A stretch of DNA of 64,000 nucleotides from Piscicola geometra (taxonomy: Eukaryota > Annelida > Clitellata > Hirudinida > Piscicolidae). Position numbers and translations under genes: made by a program. The notes under the pieces are model-generated. The model saw nothing but the letters and a program-made list of their open reading frames with translations, did not search any database and was not told the origin of the DNA. The stretch spans positions 2,809,595-2,873,594 of the forward strand of contig OX030957.1 of NCBI GenBank assembly GCA_943735955.1. Reading direction: 5' to 3'. Below, piece by piece: positions 1-14,500 of this stretch (the first letter of the stretch is position 1; every line of letters begins with the position of its first letter).

Positions 1-66
1 TACTACTACTACTACTACTACAACTTCTACTACTACTACTACTACTAATACTATTACTACTACTTT
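1..66. repeat. (TAC)n trinucleotide microsatellite
   Basis: The window opens inside a TAC/TACT trinucleotide tract with a few interruptions. It probably continues to the left of the window. Confidence 0.9.
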
Positions 67-1707
<1,641 letters not shown>

Positions 1708-2459
1708 ATACTCATTTTTTTATAAAATTTAATTGAAATAATGAAAATCTTTGAACCGATGAACTCATTTTATTGCTTGGTCCTTGTTTAATTGTAATAA
1801 AATTAATCATTGGTAGTTGAGCGATAAATAAATCAGGTAGAACGCTGAGATAGAGCGAAAGATTCAATAGTTTTAGTTAGGAATGAAAATTCTGTAGAAC
1901 TACAATAACATTAATTGTTTAATTTATCAATTTCAAAAAATATATAAAAATTGCAAAGAAAAAAAAGAAAAAATCTGAATCATTATTACAAACGCGGAGA
2001 AACAAACCGTTTATCTTCTAGCTCTCATTCTTTCCAAAATCTATTATTTTTAATTGAAAAAACGTAAGTTCATATATAAATATATATTTTATAAATAATT
2101 TTTTTAAACTGAGTAATTTCGACCTCTAGAATATAAAATCAAAGTCTAAAGTGCATTTAAGACTTAGATTCTAAGTATATTTAACTATATGTTTTTTTTA
2201 TAATATTTTACTTATTATTCATTCAATTTTCATTTAGCTAAAATAAAAGTCTAAAGTGCATCTAAGTTTATTTAACTAAATGTTTTTTTATAAATATTTT
2301 ACTTATTATTCATTCAATTTTCATTTAACTTATTTCATTTAATTAATATTAAATTGATATACTAAAAGTTTTTTTGTACATTTAAATTTAAACCAATTAG
2401 AATTAAGTTTCTAAAATAATTAAATTTGATTAGATGTAAAGGTCATCATACATTTCTTA
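1708..2459. other. AT-rich non-coding stretch with a local duplication
   Basis: No gene is recognised. It contains an imperfect direct duplication at 2142-2330. Otherwise it is AT-rich sequence without structure. Confidence 0.6.
2142..2330. repeat. Imperfect tandem duplication, period about 105 bp
   Basis: The segment starting AAGTCTAAAGTGCAT at 2142 recurs at about 2247. Both copies end in the same TTTTACTTATTATTCATTC stretch. The second copy carries an internal deletion. Confidence 0.8.
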
Positions 2460-3771
2460 CAAATACAAAGCTTTTGCATCTAGTTTATTGAAGAGGTCTC
2501 AAAAGTTTGTAGCGAGAAAGCTAGAGCATTCAAAGAGTGAAACCGGAGAAGAATGTGATAATAAAGACCCTGCCACTACTTGGGCAGTTCATGCAGCTAA
2601 AGAAGCGCTAACTGATACGAAAATATGATCCATTGTATTATAAGTAAGGTTTTTTATCTCTTCGGAAAAAGAACCTTTGTGTATTCTTTTTTGATTTTTA
2701 CTAAATAATGAAGCAATGAAGCTTCCGAAACTGGCGCGTCACTAAAATTCGATTCATCTTAATTAAAAAGATTAATCAATTTATTTCTTTGAAAGAAAGC
2801 AAAAAAAATATTAACAATTGCCGAATGGAAAGATGTCGTTGCATTAGAATCTCTAAAAAAATTTAGTTCGCTTTGCCAAAGGAAAATAACTTTTTATATT
2901 TGAAAAGACCTCATTCTTCCTTGTGTGCAAGTATGTCATGAAATTTAATATAAAATGTTTCATCGTTTGTATAACACTTAAAGAATTGAAAAAAACTGGA
3001 AATCACTTAGAAGCAGCTTATTGAAAAAGTACAGAAGTCACCGTGTTTTGCCATTCAGCTTGAAGAACCTACAGATCTTTCCAAGTCAATTTTTATAGCT
3101 TACGCTCAGTTTGAGAATGTTTGGGGGATTATTGAAGATATGATTTTTGCCGAGAATTATCCCATCAGGCAAGTGTTTTGCAAGGTTTTGAATGCTTATA
3201 TTATCGAAAAAAAACGTTTACTTGAACAAATGTCTTGGTGTATGCCCAGATGGGATAACAGCCATGACGAGTGAACATTCAGAACCTAATGCCAGAATAC
3301 AAGTTTTAGTCCCAAATTTCAGTATACTCATTGCTTTATTCACTGAGAGATGCAGTTTAAAAAATGAGTGAACTCAACGTTTTAATAAATATTGTTGAAA
3401 AAGTAATGAATTTTATCAAAGAAAATGCATTAAATATCGATTTATTTTTTTCACTGTTTGAGAATGTGAAGGCTCAACACAAAATTTTTACTTTTGCATA
3501 AAAAAATCAGATAGCTTTTTCATGAAAAAGTTTTTACTCGTATATTTGGGCTTCGAAAAGAAATTGAAGCCTTCGTAATGCCATGAAAAAATTGGATTTG
3601 TCAATGCAAGAGAAGAACACCAACTTGTTTCGTCTCATTGACAAAGTTTGTAAGTTTCAGCAAAAGATTGCTAATAATCATGGGGGAAACATGATATGCT
3701 CCTTGGTTTTCAGCTTTGCTGAATCTTACTGTAGAGAATTATTCAACAGTTCTTTCAAATATGTTTAATGA
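2460..3771 (+). pseudogene. Decayed hAT transposase, ZBED5/SCAND3-like
   Basis: The clearest open piece is 3014-3275, which reads as a transposase core: CFAIQLEEPTDLSKS followed by a segment ending VLNAYIIEKKRLLEQMSW. This resembles the FALQLDESTDV..., LLNAYF... blocks of ZBED5/GTF2IRD2-type hAT proteins. Downstream frames hold further blocks: CPDGITAMTSEHSEP (compare CTDGAASMTG), VEKVMNFIKENALN near 3.4 kb (compare the VNFIKARPLN block), and MKKLDLSMQEKNTNLF at 3583 (compare the LNLSMQGKNTNIF block). Stops and frameshifts separate the blocks, so the copy is dead. The 5' limit is uncertain. Family assignment rests on recalled motif similarity. Confidence 0.7.
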
Positions 3772-3831
3772 TTAATTCTCTGATGAAGAAAATTCTCAGG
3801 CTGGAAAATAATGGGTAGGAAATATTTTTAT

Positions 3832-4445
3832 TAGAGCTGTTCCACGATTAAAAGTTTAATCGCCTTTAATCGTTCGATTAACAATTTTAATCGTATTTAA
3901 ACAATTTTTTTAGCATGTTTGACATTAGTAGAAAAGATTGTATAAAAAAATTTCTCAAATCTAATTGAAATTTTATATAAATTTATTTTTGAAAGTAATC
4001 CAAATTTGAAAAAAAAGCCAAAATTATAAAAAATGAAATTGTCACACATCCTTTTTTGAGCCAGTTACTAAAGCAAAAAAGTTTTTCAACATTTAGTCGG
4101 ATCTAAAAAGGCTTTTATCTTGCTAACTATGTGTTCTGACAATTTGAATAGACGTTCACATGGAACTGTACTTGCAGTAGATGACAAGTACTTTCTTGAC
4201 AGTTTCGCAAGAGGCGGATATGCCCCTTCGTGTCGTTGCACCAAACAAGAAAAAAACTCTCCAAGCCTACCTTAGATTCTGTTCTATAACGTTAAGTTAT
4301 TGACTTTGTCATCATTGAGGTGTCTTCATCTTCGGAATCGGAAGTTACATATGTTCGAGGTCTCTTTTTTGGTGAAGGCTGTATATTTTTAGAGATTTTC
4401 TCATCTTCTATTAGCTGCTTCAACTCTTTCATTTGTTTAAAAAAA
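3832..4445 (-). mobile_element. 3' end of an Ac-like hAT element (dead), copy A
   Basis: The minus strand of 4100-4445 encodes, with frameshifts, a hAT C-terminal dimerisation domain. An acidic/charged linker (KKRPRTYVTSDSEDED) is followed by pieces reading YPPLAKLSRKYLSS, ASTVPCERLFKLS and HIVSKIKAFLDPTK. These match the familiar YPxLAxLARKYLxxxAxSVPSERxFSxxGxIVSxKRxxLxPxNV pattern. The element ends at 3832 with a terminal motif reading TAGAGCTGTTCCACGATTAA inward, followed by ATCG/TCGATTA-rich subterminal sequence. A homologous copy lies inverted at 12.74-13.07 kb. Confidence 0.75.
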
Positions 4446-5357
4446 ATAAAAAAACTGTAAAAAAATTTTTTTTGGAATTTTCTTAGTTCCTTGCAAATTG
4501 CTCTTACTTTTTAATCTTCGAATTCATTTTTTCGCTAGCTATTACATAAAAACTTATACGTCTCATTGATCATGATTATTGCTATATTATTTTTTAATTT
4601 TATAATAAACTGATTGCTTTTAATTTTTCATGTTTGGTATTAATGGGACGCGAAGACTATTTATAAAAGTTCCAAATGGCCGTGGCTTCAAACATTTAAA
4701 GAACCACTGATCTAGCTGGTTTCTTTAATGGTGCGAGAACTGGCGAAGAGCTTCTCTGAAGCACAATGTAGCAACTTGATGGGGCTGGCTTTATTAGACT
4801 GTTATGCGCATTCATAAAAGAAAGATGACTTCCTAATGTGTCTTTACCGGCACAAATTAACAAAATAAAAACAGAAACACAAAAACTAATCAATTTTATG
4901 ATCTTCTAATGTACATCCTTTTGTGGCATTGTGCGCTTGTGGATGTGATTTTAATTGTTAAAATTGCAAAATTTTTGGAAAAAGTCTCCAGTGTGACTCA
5001 ATAAAAAAATTGGTATGAAAAAGTTTATATACATTTTTATAACCGTTTAAACTAAAGTATTGATATCGATTTTATGGAGATTTTAAAAGTCAATTGGATG
5101 CAGTTCTCAAGAATCTAGTTTTTATTAACTTTCTTTTTAATACATGAAAAAAAAATTAAAGTTTGGAAATTTTATTGAATTAAAATTTCTCACACTTTTC
5201 AAAATTCGTTATATATCCTATTTAAGGATTTTCCTTTCACAATTGATATACTTTTAGTATTTTACCGCATCACCCATCATAATAGAACTTAAATTTACAA
5301 TTAAATATTTAAAACTCGGCAAATGCATATCCACAAAAACCAAACCACTACACACAG
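4446..5357. other. AT-rich non-coding stretch upstream of the first LEV-10-like exon
   Basis: No exon is recognised. A minus-strand frame at 4696-4893 begins with a hydrophobic signal-like run but has no recognisable continuation. It lies on the wrong strand to be the missing signal peptide of the downstream gene. Confidence 0.5.
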
Positions 5358-5538
5358 ACTCGTGCGACGTACTGATCGAGAGTTCTCCCTACAGTCCCAA
5401 GAGGGGGGCGCTCACTTCGCCCAACCACCCCTCTCCCTACTTGCCAAATGCCACCTGCGTGTACCGCTTGGTAGGCCTGAGGGACGAGAGGGTCAGAGGC
5501 GAGTTCAAGACGTTCAATGTGAAAGGGGTTCCGCCTAA
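5358..5538 (+). CDS. lev-10: LEV-10-like exon: CUB1, first half
   Basis: The exon follows CACACAG and ends before GTGAGT. It reads [20 protein letters not shown], then [17 protein letters not shown], the classic C...G.L.SPN.P..Y..N..C.Y opening of a CUB domain with an N-glycosylation site (NAT). It enters with two bases of a split codon, so a coding exon lies upstream, and exits in phase 2. Confidence 0.85.
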
Positions 5539-8500
5539 GTGAGTTATTATGCCGAGTCAATTCCATTAAGACGATGATGCCGAGTCAATTCCATTAAGAC
5601 GATGTTTCAGTCTGAGTATCAAATTTAATGCAATTATCTCAATTTTTTTCATTAAATTTAATACCCGTTCATTTTTTGTTCTAAACTATTTAGTTTTGTT
5701 GACTGGATGTAATAATGTAATAAAAGTGTTATAATTATAATAATTAAAATAAGAAAATTAAATTTCCTATTTGGTTGTTTATAGAATCAGATACTTTCAC
5801 GCTGTTACAAGGTATTAGCTGATCACACTAATCTTTTTGGCCGCTTATTCAAGCTTATATTAAAAATCCATTTTTTCAGTTTTCACTTAAAAACTTGACC
5901 TAGTTTTAATGTAAGTTGTTCTTAAATGTTTGGAAAAAATTAGAAGAAAGTATACCATATACGTATTTGATATACCGTATATGAGCTTTTGAGTTGTATT
6001 AGATTTTCCATATTTGGTTTGAGTAATCGCTTATTTTAATCTAATAAACTAAATTGTAACTTAAAATAAATAATTTAAATCTTTTTTTCAAAGTTTTTTT
6101 ATATACCCGCAAAAAACACTATGAAATTTTTCACTTGCCATGGTAAACTACAAAATTATTTGAGAAAAAGATTTTATAATAAAAATTAATTATTTTCTGC
6201 ATTGAATTATCATACTATATTGAATAAACACACCCGTGCTTAATAAATCTTCATTTCTTATAAAAAGCTTTCAAAACTAGCATTCATTTTATTTCATTAC
6301 TCCTAATTCGCATTACTAACATAAAACTTTAATTCACTCAAGTTACATTCTTGATTAAATTTCATGGGATATTTCAATTTTTTCACTTTAAAAAAATGTT
6401 TTGAAGAAAACTTTGTTAAGATTAAGCTTTAAACATTTATTTACCAGAGCAAATAGTTCTAAAATTTACTTTTGAAAAATTAAATTTCTAAACACATTTA
6501 ATGTTTCAAAAAAGTATATATTATTTTCATAGTCAGATGTTTAAAATAAAAAATAAATCTTTAGCTCCTACTTATATTTATTTCTTCTTATTAGAATGCT
6601 GGAATGTTTAATAGAGAGTGTTTAATGCCTGAATGAAATAAATTTTAATCCTCTTGCAATCTTTCTTGATTACAGCTATTCTGAAAAGTTTCAAAAGGCC
6701 AAACACATACCCTAATTATTTTTCAAATTTCTTTAAACTATATTTAGTTTTTTTAAACTTTATAATTTGTTTTTAGTTTACAAAAATCTTCGAAAAGAAT
6801 ATAGTCTAAATTATATAGAATAGAATTAACGTGGTTTATTTTTTTGGGGTTTATTTGCCTGGAATAAAATTATATTCTTTCTAATTAATATAACTCTAAC
6901 ATGCCAATAAACCCATTGTGGGATTATTTTTATAAACTGAAGACATTAAAATAGGCGAGAAATTTGTAGTCAAATTTGTATTTTCAATGCTTCAGACAAA
7001 ATTGTTCCTCAAAATAGGGAAAGTTTCAACCCATATTAAATCAAACAATTAGTATTTTGCCATAAAAGTTAGAAAACAATTAAAGTCATTTTTTTGAATA
7101 AGTAGTTATTACTCAGAAGATCAACATAGAACTAAACTAGATTATCGAAATATTTTTGGTAAAAAATAAAAATTTCCTTTTAACATTTCATTTCACAATT
7201 TAATTTTAAAACATTATTTATAAACATTAATTTTCTAATTTCATAATGTTTTTCCATTATCAATGCTCATTAAATGAAGGAGATTTAACTAGTTTAAACA
7301 AATTAACGCTAACGGCTTTTGACGGTAAATCCGTTACAATATTTTATTGCAGCGGATACTAATGGTTCTACCTAAAACACCATTCTTAGTCTCAGGTAAC
7401 TATACGGCACTCAAAACACAAAACCTTTTACAAAATATAACAATTTTACTTTTAAATATTAGATTATGTTTTATTTGGTTACAGCTGATCCCAGGTAGCT
7501 TGAATGAATTGATTTACAGTTTAGTTATATAGGAATGAGAGGAATTCTGACAAACCGTCATAAACCTCAATTTATTGTGCACTTTGGAAAGTAAAAGAAT
7601 CGATGCGCAACTACGCCCCGCAAGATCTCCTTCATCAATTTAAAAAAAAATAAGATTTAGATTTTTGAATTTATTTTTATAGCATTGTTTTTACTCTTTT
7701 CTTACATTTTCACTTTTTGTTTAAAACAAGGTTACATATTAAAGAAAGAATCGTCTAAAAAATTTAACAATAAAACTTTCATTAATTTAAGAAAAATTGT
7801 TCCATTAACCAAGCCATAAAACTTCCTTCCTCCCATTCATAAACAATGCAGGAAATGATGTGTAACTCTGTATTAAATTACTCAAATAGGTATTTTTGGA
7901 TAGTTCAATGTTAAAATAGGCTAATTTGATTACAAATTAAATAAATAATCAAAGTTATACAATTTTCTGTTCATGGATTTGTTAAGCTGCATTGAGAAGA
8001 TCATAAAATATAAATGGTGAATTTTATTTTCGGATATAATTTTTAAATAGTTAGTTTTTTGAAAAAACACTTCAAGGATCGACATTATCTTTTAAATTTA
8101 TAAAAAAATATGTTTTCCGATATTTGTGAACTAATGTAGAGGACATATAATAAATAAATGTTTGCAATTAATAGTTGGAGAAGAGGACTCAGATAAAGTC
8201 AATTATTTATAAAAATCTCGTTTTAGTCTTGAAATATTAACAAAATTAAAATAAATGTTTGTAATTTTAAACAATTTCTATATCATGTATGCCATTTTCA
8301 AGAAAAATAATTTCAAACTTTCTATTTCATTTCAAAGCTTTTAAGCCATCTAAATTTTGATTATATAAATATTTATAGAATTTATCTAGCTTTTGGAAAT
8401 TCAGTTTAAAAAAATTATTTTATCTCGCTCATGTTTAAAAAATGCTACGTTAAGAAGCAATTTCGCCTGATTATCTCAAAACGCCATGAAAATGTTTCAC

Positions 8501-11500
8501 AAATTGATTGTTAATATCTTCACTAAACCTAGCAGTTTTCACCCAGCTATTCTTTTACTTTAACCCTGTTCTTCCTTCAATGGTTATACATCATCCTAGA
8601 ACATCCTTCACGCTCTCGAGGGCGGGCTGATGGCTTTGAAAGCAGATGATGAAGCTAAGTGAAGCGGTGGTGACGGCTTGATGCTTACAGAGTGGGTGGA
8701 AATAAAAAGTATAAAAATTTGTCTGAAATGATGTATTGAGACTTCCGAAAGATGTATGAGCGCTCAGGATTGGTTGTAAAAAGCCTGGAGGGATGCGACG
8801 GATCTGCCTTCAACACCACGCTACGTCAGCTTTTAAAACTACTTTTCTCTTTTACGTTCTTCCCATCTTTACACCTCAATCAACATTTTTAATATAATGC
8901 ATTTTTCAAAATAAATCGATTTTTGCATTTTAATTTCTGTTTAAATAACAATTCAGTTTTTAATTATTTGTAAGTAATCTTCTCTATTTAGTTCAAGCTT
9001 CGTTTAAACATTCCTTTCACAAAGAAAACTAATTCATAGAGACAATTAAATAGATTTATTACTGGCAAGACTAGGACGTTCTTTTAACTGTTTAATCAAT
9101 CAATTGCAACAGCATCCATTCACTTTTAAATGAAATTAAAGCGATAAGTTATTTAGGCGAGGCGAGAGAACTATCAAGTGGAAGGACGTTTAAGACAATA
9201 TGCCAGCAGAATGCAATGACACCATCGAGACGTTATTAATAATTTTGCTCATTAACAGGAACCTCCATTTCATTAGAGTATTCTCTGAATGTAGAAAGTT
9301 TTCTTTAGTCCCATATACTTTTTTTCGCTTTGTTTCTTGTCTTTCTCACAATTTAATCCACTTTTAAGTTAATATATAAATGGATTGTTAAATATAAAAT
9401 AATTGGAAATCTACGAAAGCGTCTTTAAAAAAATAAACGAATAAATTCTTTTAACAAAAACACTTTTGACAACTCTTATCAATGGGTAGACAACAAGTGA
9501 TGTTTAGGACACACTTATTTCCTTAAAAACAAGCTTCCTTGGTGGAAATTTTGTTTAGCACGTGTCAGAATTTTTTTTACATTTTAAATTAATTTTAAAC
9601 TTTTTAAAATTTTGTTTTAATTACTTTATTGAAAACTTATTAAATTTGATAGTGTTTTAAATTTTCATAGAAAAAGGTAAAGCACAAAGATGATGAAAAT
9701 ATGAAAATAATGTTCTGGAAAAACGGATAAGAGTTATATTCAAGCAAAAGGTACTGTTTTAAAACTTCTTAAAATAAATTATAAAAAAGATAGGTTACAA
9801 ATAAATGACTGTTTAATTATAAAAACTTCTGAGTCAGAAAATACTTTTAGAACTCAAACAACGTGGAAGCGGGCATCAAAGTGGTCAGTGGAGCCTCTCC
9901 GGAGTCTAAGGAAGCGTGATGGATGCTTAGTTGTCTTTGAGAAATCTTATTAAGTCACAATGGGCCGAAGTCACTGCGTCTGGGTTACCAAATGTGTTTT
10001 GTCTGCTCAAAATGGAATTCAAAGCCTTTCTGGTCATTAAAGAGTATTCTTTTTAAAGAGCTCGAATAAATCATTATTTATATATATAAATTATATTACA
10101 TTTTTGCAGTAATTGTTTTTTTTGAAGATTCCAGGTTATAAATGACTTTCGCTGGGTCTGAAACATGCTTTCTTTAAATTCAGTTTTATAAATTTAAATA
10201 ATTTGATTTGAATCTTCTAAACACATTCTTAAATTAAGAATAGTTGAAACTATAAAAAACAGTGTTTTCAAGGGATAATATGTGTATCTTTATAATTTCG
10301 TGAATACTATTTCTAATATTTTGTGGATTGACTGTAATTGATGAAGCACAACCAAGTATGCAGCTTCTCCGAATTCGTTTTTATGATTTTGTTTTATTCT
10401 TAAAGATTTGAAAATTCTATATTTAATACAATACAGCATAATATGTTTTTTAATATCATTAAAGTGGCATAAACCAGTATGAAGTTCAAATATAATTTCA
10501 AATTCTTTTCCTTTTTTTTGATGTATTCAAAATGTGTATTCATTATTTATGGTTAAAAACGGGGAAATTATATAGATAATGATGCATAATGTTTTTGAAT
10601 ATTAAAATGTCATGATTAGTCAAAAATTGATCAAATGATTTTATCTGACTGAGCGTTTTGCGTGTTTTATAGTTGCATATTATCTACATTTAAAGTATTT
10701 CACTTCTTTAAAGTAAGTCCAAATTTCTGAATTCTAAATCTATATTAATGAGAAAAATCCTAATTTTTCAGCAATATCTTGGTACACTTTGTGAATTGAA
10801 AAAAAATCATCGAAATACTTGTTGGTAAAAGTTCGTACATTAAAATCCTGGTTAATGCTGGAGGAAGTTTTAAACGGGAATAAAACATATGTTGACATTT
10901 TACGAGACGGAATGCTTTTTAATCAGGCTAACAATGTGTAAATGTTTTCCTAACGTGTTTGCGTTTGAAAGTTGTTAGTTGCGTGTGAATGGAAGATTAC
11001 TGGCTTTTTTATGTCTCAATGCAATTACTTAGTCCCAATAAGTGAAGGATGTACAGCTTTTCGGAATGTTTGAGAGTGCAGTAAATGAATGATGAACAGG
11101 CTTGAAAGATCATAAATCCTATTTGACATTGATTATTCGATTAAGTTTTAAATCTTTCACTTATCTAGCTTCTTATTTATCTACTTCACCATCTACTCAC
11201 CCATGCATTCATAAAACAAACATTCATCCATCCATCCATCCATCCATCCATCTATTCATTTCACTCATCCATCAATCAATCCATCCATCCATTTATCCAT
11301 CCATCCATCCATCCATCCATCCATCCATCCATCCATCCATCCATCCATCCATCCATCCATCCATCCATCCATCCATCCATCCATCCATCCATCCATCCAT
11401 CCATCCATCCATCCATCCATCCATCCATCCATCCATCCATCCATCCATCCATCCATCCATCCATCCATCCATCCATCCATCCATCCATCCATCCATCCAT

Positions 11501-14500
11501 CCATCCATCCATCCATCCATCCATCCATCCATCCATCCATCCATCCATCCATCCATCCATCCATCCATCCATCCATCCATCCACCCATCCATCCATCCAT
11601 CCATCCATCCATCCATCCATCCATCCATCCATCCATCCATCCATCCATCCATCCATCCATCCATCCATCCATCCATCCATCCATCCATCCATCCATCCAT
11701 CCATCCATCCATCCATCCATCCATCCATCCATCCATCCATCCATCCATCCATCCATCCATTCATCCATTCAGATGCACTCAAGACTACATTGAAATCTTC
11801 ACCCAATCAACCAACGCTTTCCAGAACCTTGTAGACCAGCTATTGGATGGTGAGCTGGGGACTATTGAAGAAATTACTTTGAAAATAATATTACTTTGTC
11901 CTTAGCAGTTTTAAAAGAAATTGTAAAAAGTAATAGGGGCTTAAACTAACTACAACAGTGTATGCCGACTTTTTCAAATGTAGTTGAAGTTTAGAGCATT
12001 AATTAAAGATATTTACTCAAGCAACTACTACAAAAATGTCAAAAAAGTTGATAAACACGCAAGTTACTTCACTATCGGCATTTTGGGGTAGAAGCAATAA
12101 TAGCAACGGTGCGAATAATTAAGTGCTAACAACCCCCATAAAAGGCTTGTAAAAGTTTGGAATTAGCAATAAGAAAGTTAATTAGAAGGTTGGATGTGGT
12201 TTCATACAAGATGTACGTGTGAAGCAGAGCAGACGTGGATTGAAGCCATCATTTCCTTGTTGCCTAATTAAAATTGAAGCCACTGAAGAACGCAGATATG
12301 CAAGACCTGACTGCATACCCGTAGAACTGCTTGAAGCTGAAATGCCAACCAGTGCGGAGCTACTTTACCCCATATTCATCAAGATGTGGAAAGAAAAAGA
12401 TTTTTTTTAAATGGAAAAAATGTTATTTCGTTTAGCTTCCTAAAAAATGTGTCATGAGTTTTTTTTCCAATTATTGAAGAACCACGTTTTTGATCACTCC
12501 AGAAAAAAGTGTTTAATTGGTTCCTAAATAAAACTGTGGATTTACATTTCCGAGACCAATAAAAGGATTTTCAAAAAAAGACTGGCACAGATCAAATTGC
12601 AACCCTGCGCCTACTTCTGGAACAATCGCAGAACTTTATTCATGCCCCTGCTGAAGGCCAGTGTATCGTGGGCGGCACAAATAATTTTTATAATATTCAT
12701 AATATTATTTTATATAAAGTATTATATTGAGTAACCTTATTATCTTAAAATTTGAGTGAATTAAATTATTTATAAGACACATAGGTAGCAAGAAAAGAGC
12801 CTCTATAATTCCAACTAATGTTGAAAACTTGTTTGCTTGAGTAACTGGCTCAAAGTGATCATTCATAGAATCTTTTTTTTAAATGCGTATTACTTTATAA
12901 AAAAGTCCGAGAAAATTTTATTTATAAGAAAAAAATATTTTATACTATTTTATACTAATGTCAAATATGCCAAAAACATTGCGTTAAAATACGTTTAACG
13001 TACGATTAAAATTTTTTATCGAACGATTAACGGTGATAAAAATGTTTGATAGTGGAACAACTCTAGTATTAATCATCTTTAACGAAACCATTAGAGATCC
13101 CTTTGTTAAACGTTTCATTAACCACTCCAACCACCAACATTCGATCCACGCAATTGTACCATTTGAAAGAAAAAAAATTAATTTAACATTTCACTCTTCA
13201 ATACTAGCTAATTAACGTTGGCTTTAACCTTATTTCCTGCCAGCATTGAACGCACCAACCTTCTAACATTATTTTCTGAGACACAAATGAAGCCTTTTAA
13301 AAACTGTTTGCACCAAAAAGCTTCGAACTAATCTTATTTTAAGCCGGACTCATTCGGAAAAGTTTTTTTTTTAGAAATATTTTTTTGAGACACTCTTAAT
13401 GCCAAAGTACCTCGTATACTCGAAAACATAATGTATACTATTTATTCGTTCTGCACCTTTTACTACCTCAACCAAGTCTACATTCATTACACCTTCAGCC
13501 CTCGACAATATTTCGTTCCACACCACCTCCCTAGGTAGATACTGTGGCACTGAACTCTCCTCCCTTCCCTCGGTGATCATCTCGATGCACAATGTTCTCA
13601 TCATCGCCTTCTTCACTGACCATGCCAAAGAACTCACTGGATTCTCCTTCAACTACGCTTTCATTGACCACTGTTTGTAGCTTTGGTGTGGTTCTTTCTG
13701 TAGCGCTTTTTTAGGATTGTGACCCTTATGTGGTGTGGTTGTAGATGTGGTGGTTTAGTCTGTAGTGACTCTGGTGTATATATGCGTTTTTTCACCTAAT
13801 ATGCCATTATATTATGCTTTTTAAAAATGTTAGTCATACATTTCAAATTTACAGAACTTTCCTACACACTTATCTTTTTCGTACTTTCTATTTTTTACTT
13901 CCCTTTTTTAATCAATCAAACAGCTACATGTTTTTCAAATGACTGATGAGACTTCTCTGCATTAGGCTCTTGTCTTTTCAGAACCACACTTCAAAGTGGC
14001 ACAAGCATTGCTGCCAAAAATACTGACGAATATTAAAAAATAAATAAATAAGTTTGTTTGCTTTTTTTCATGAAACACGGAAAAATGAACATAACACTTT
14101 TTTTTTAAAAATTTAAGTTTCCGTTTTTTTAATTATTTGCTTCTAAATCTTGTTTCAAAATCATAAAAAAATTATTTATATTTTAGTTATATTATTATTG
14201 ATGTTTCAACAACCAAAATAAAAAAATTCATAGCCATGGCAACACCCCCTTTATTCTCGCCCACCACGTCCGAAAAGGAAAGTCTTTGAACATTTTTACT
14301 AATTATTTTTTTAAAGTCTGAAAAATGAGTATTATTTTAACCAATTCTTATTGGCCACCATAAATATTCAAGTTGTTAGATAGACGGTTAAACAAATGAT
14401 CTCCAAAATAAAAACCAAAAAAATTATCTTCTACAAAAATGATGGTGTTCTAGCAATATGGATATCCAAAGGTTCTGGTATTTACAGTACATCATTTATC

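Noticed and set aside
4696..4893. Minus-strand frame starting with a signal-peptide-like MISFCVSVFILLICAG
   Set aside because: Wrong strand for the LEV-10-like gene, no downstream domain, no clear splice partner. Probably chance in AT-rich DNA.
11102..11905. 267-codon plus frame and 155-176-codon minus frames
   Set aside because: Product of the ATCC tetranucleotide array; flanking residues show no domain.
13371..13652. 93-codon minus-strand frame
   Set aside because: Antisense shadow of the CUB1 second-half exon, whose plus-strand translation has the CUB signature.
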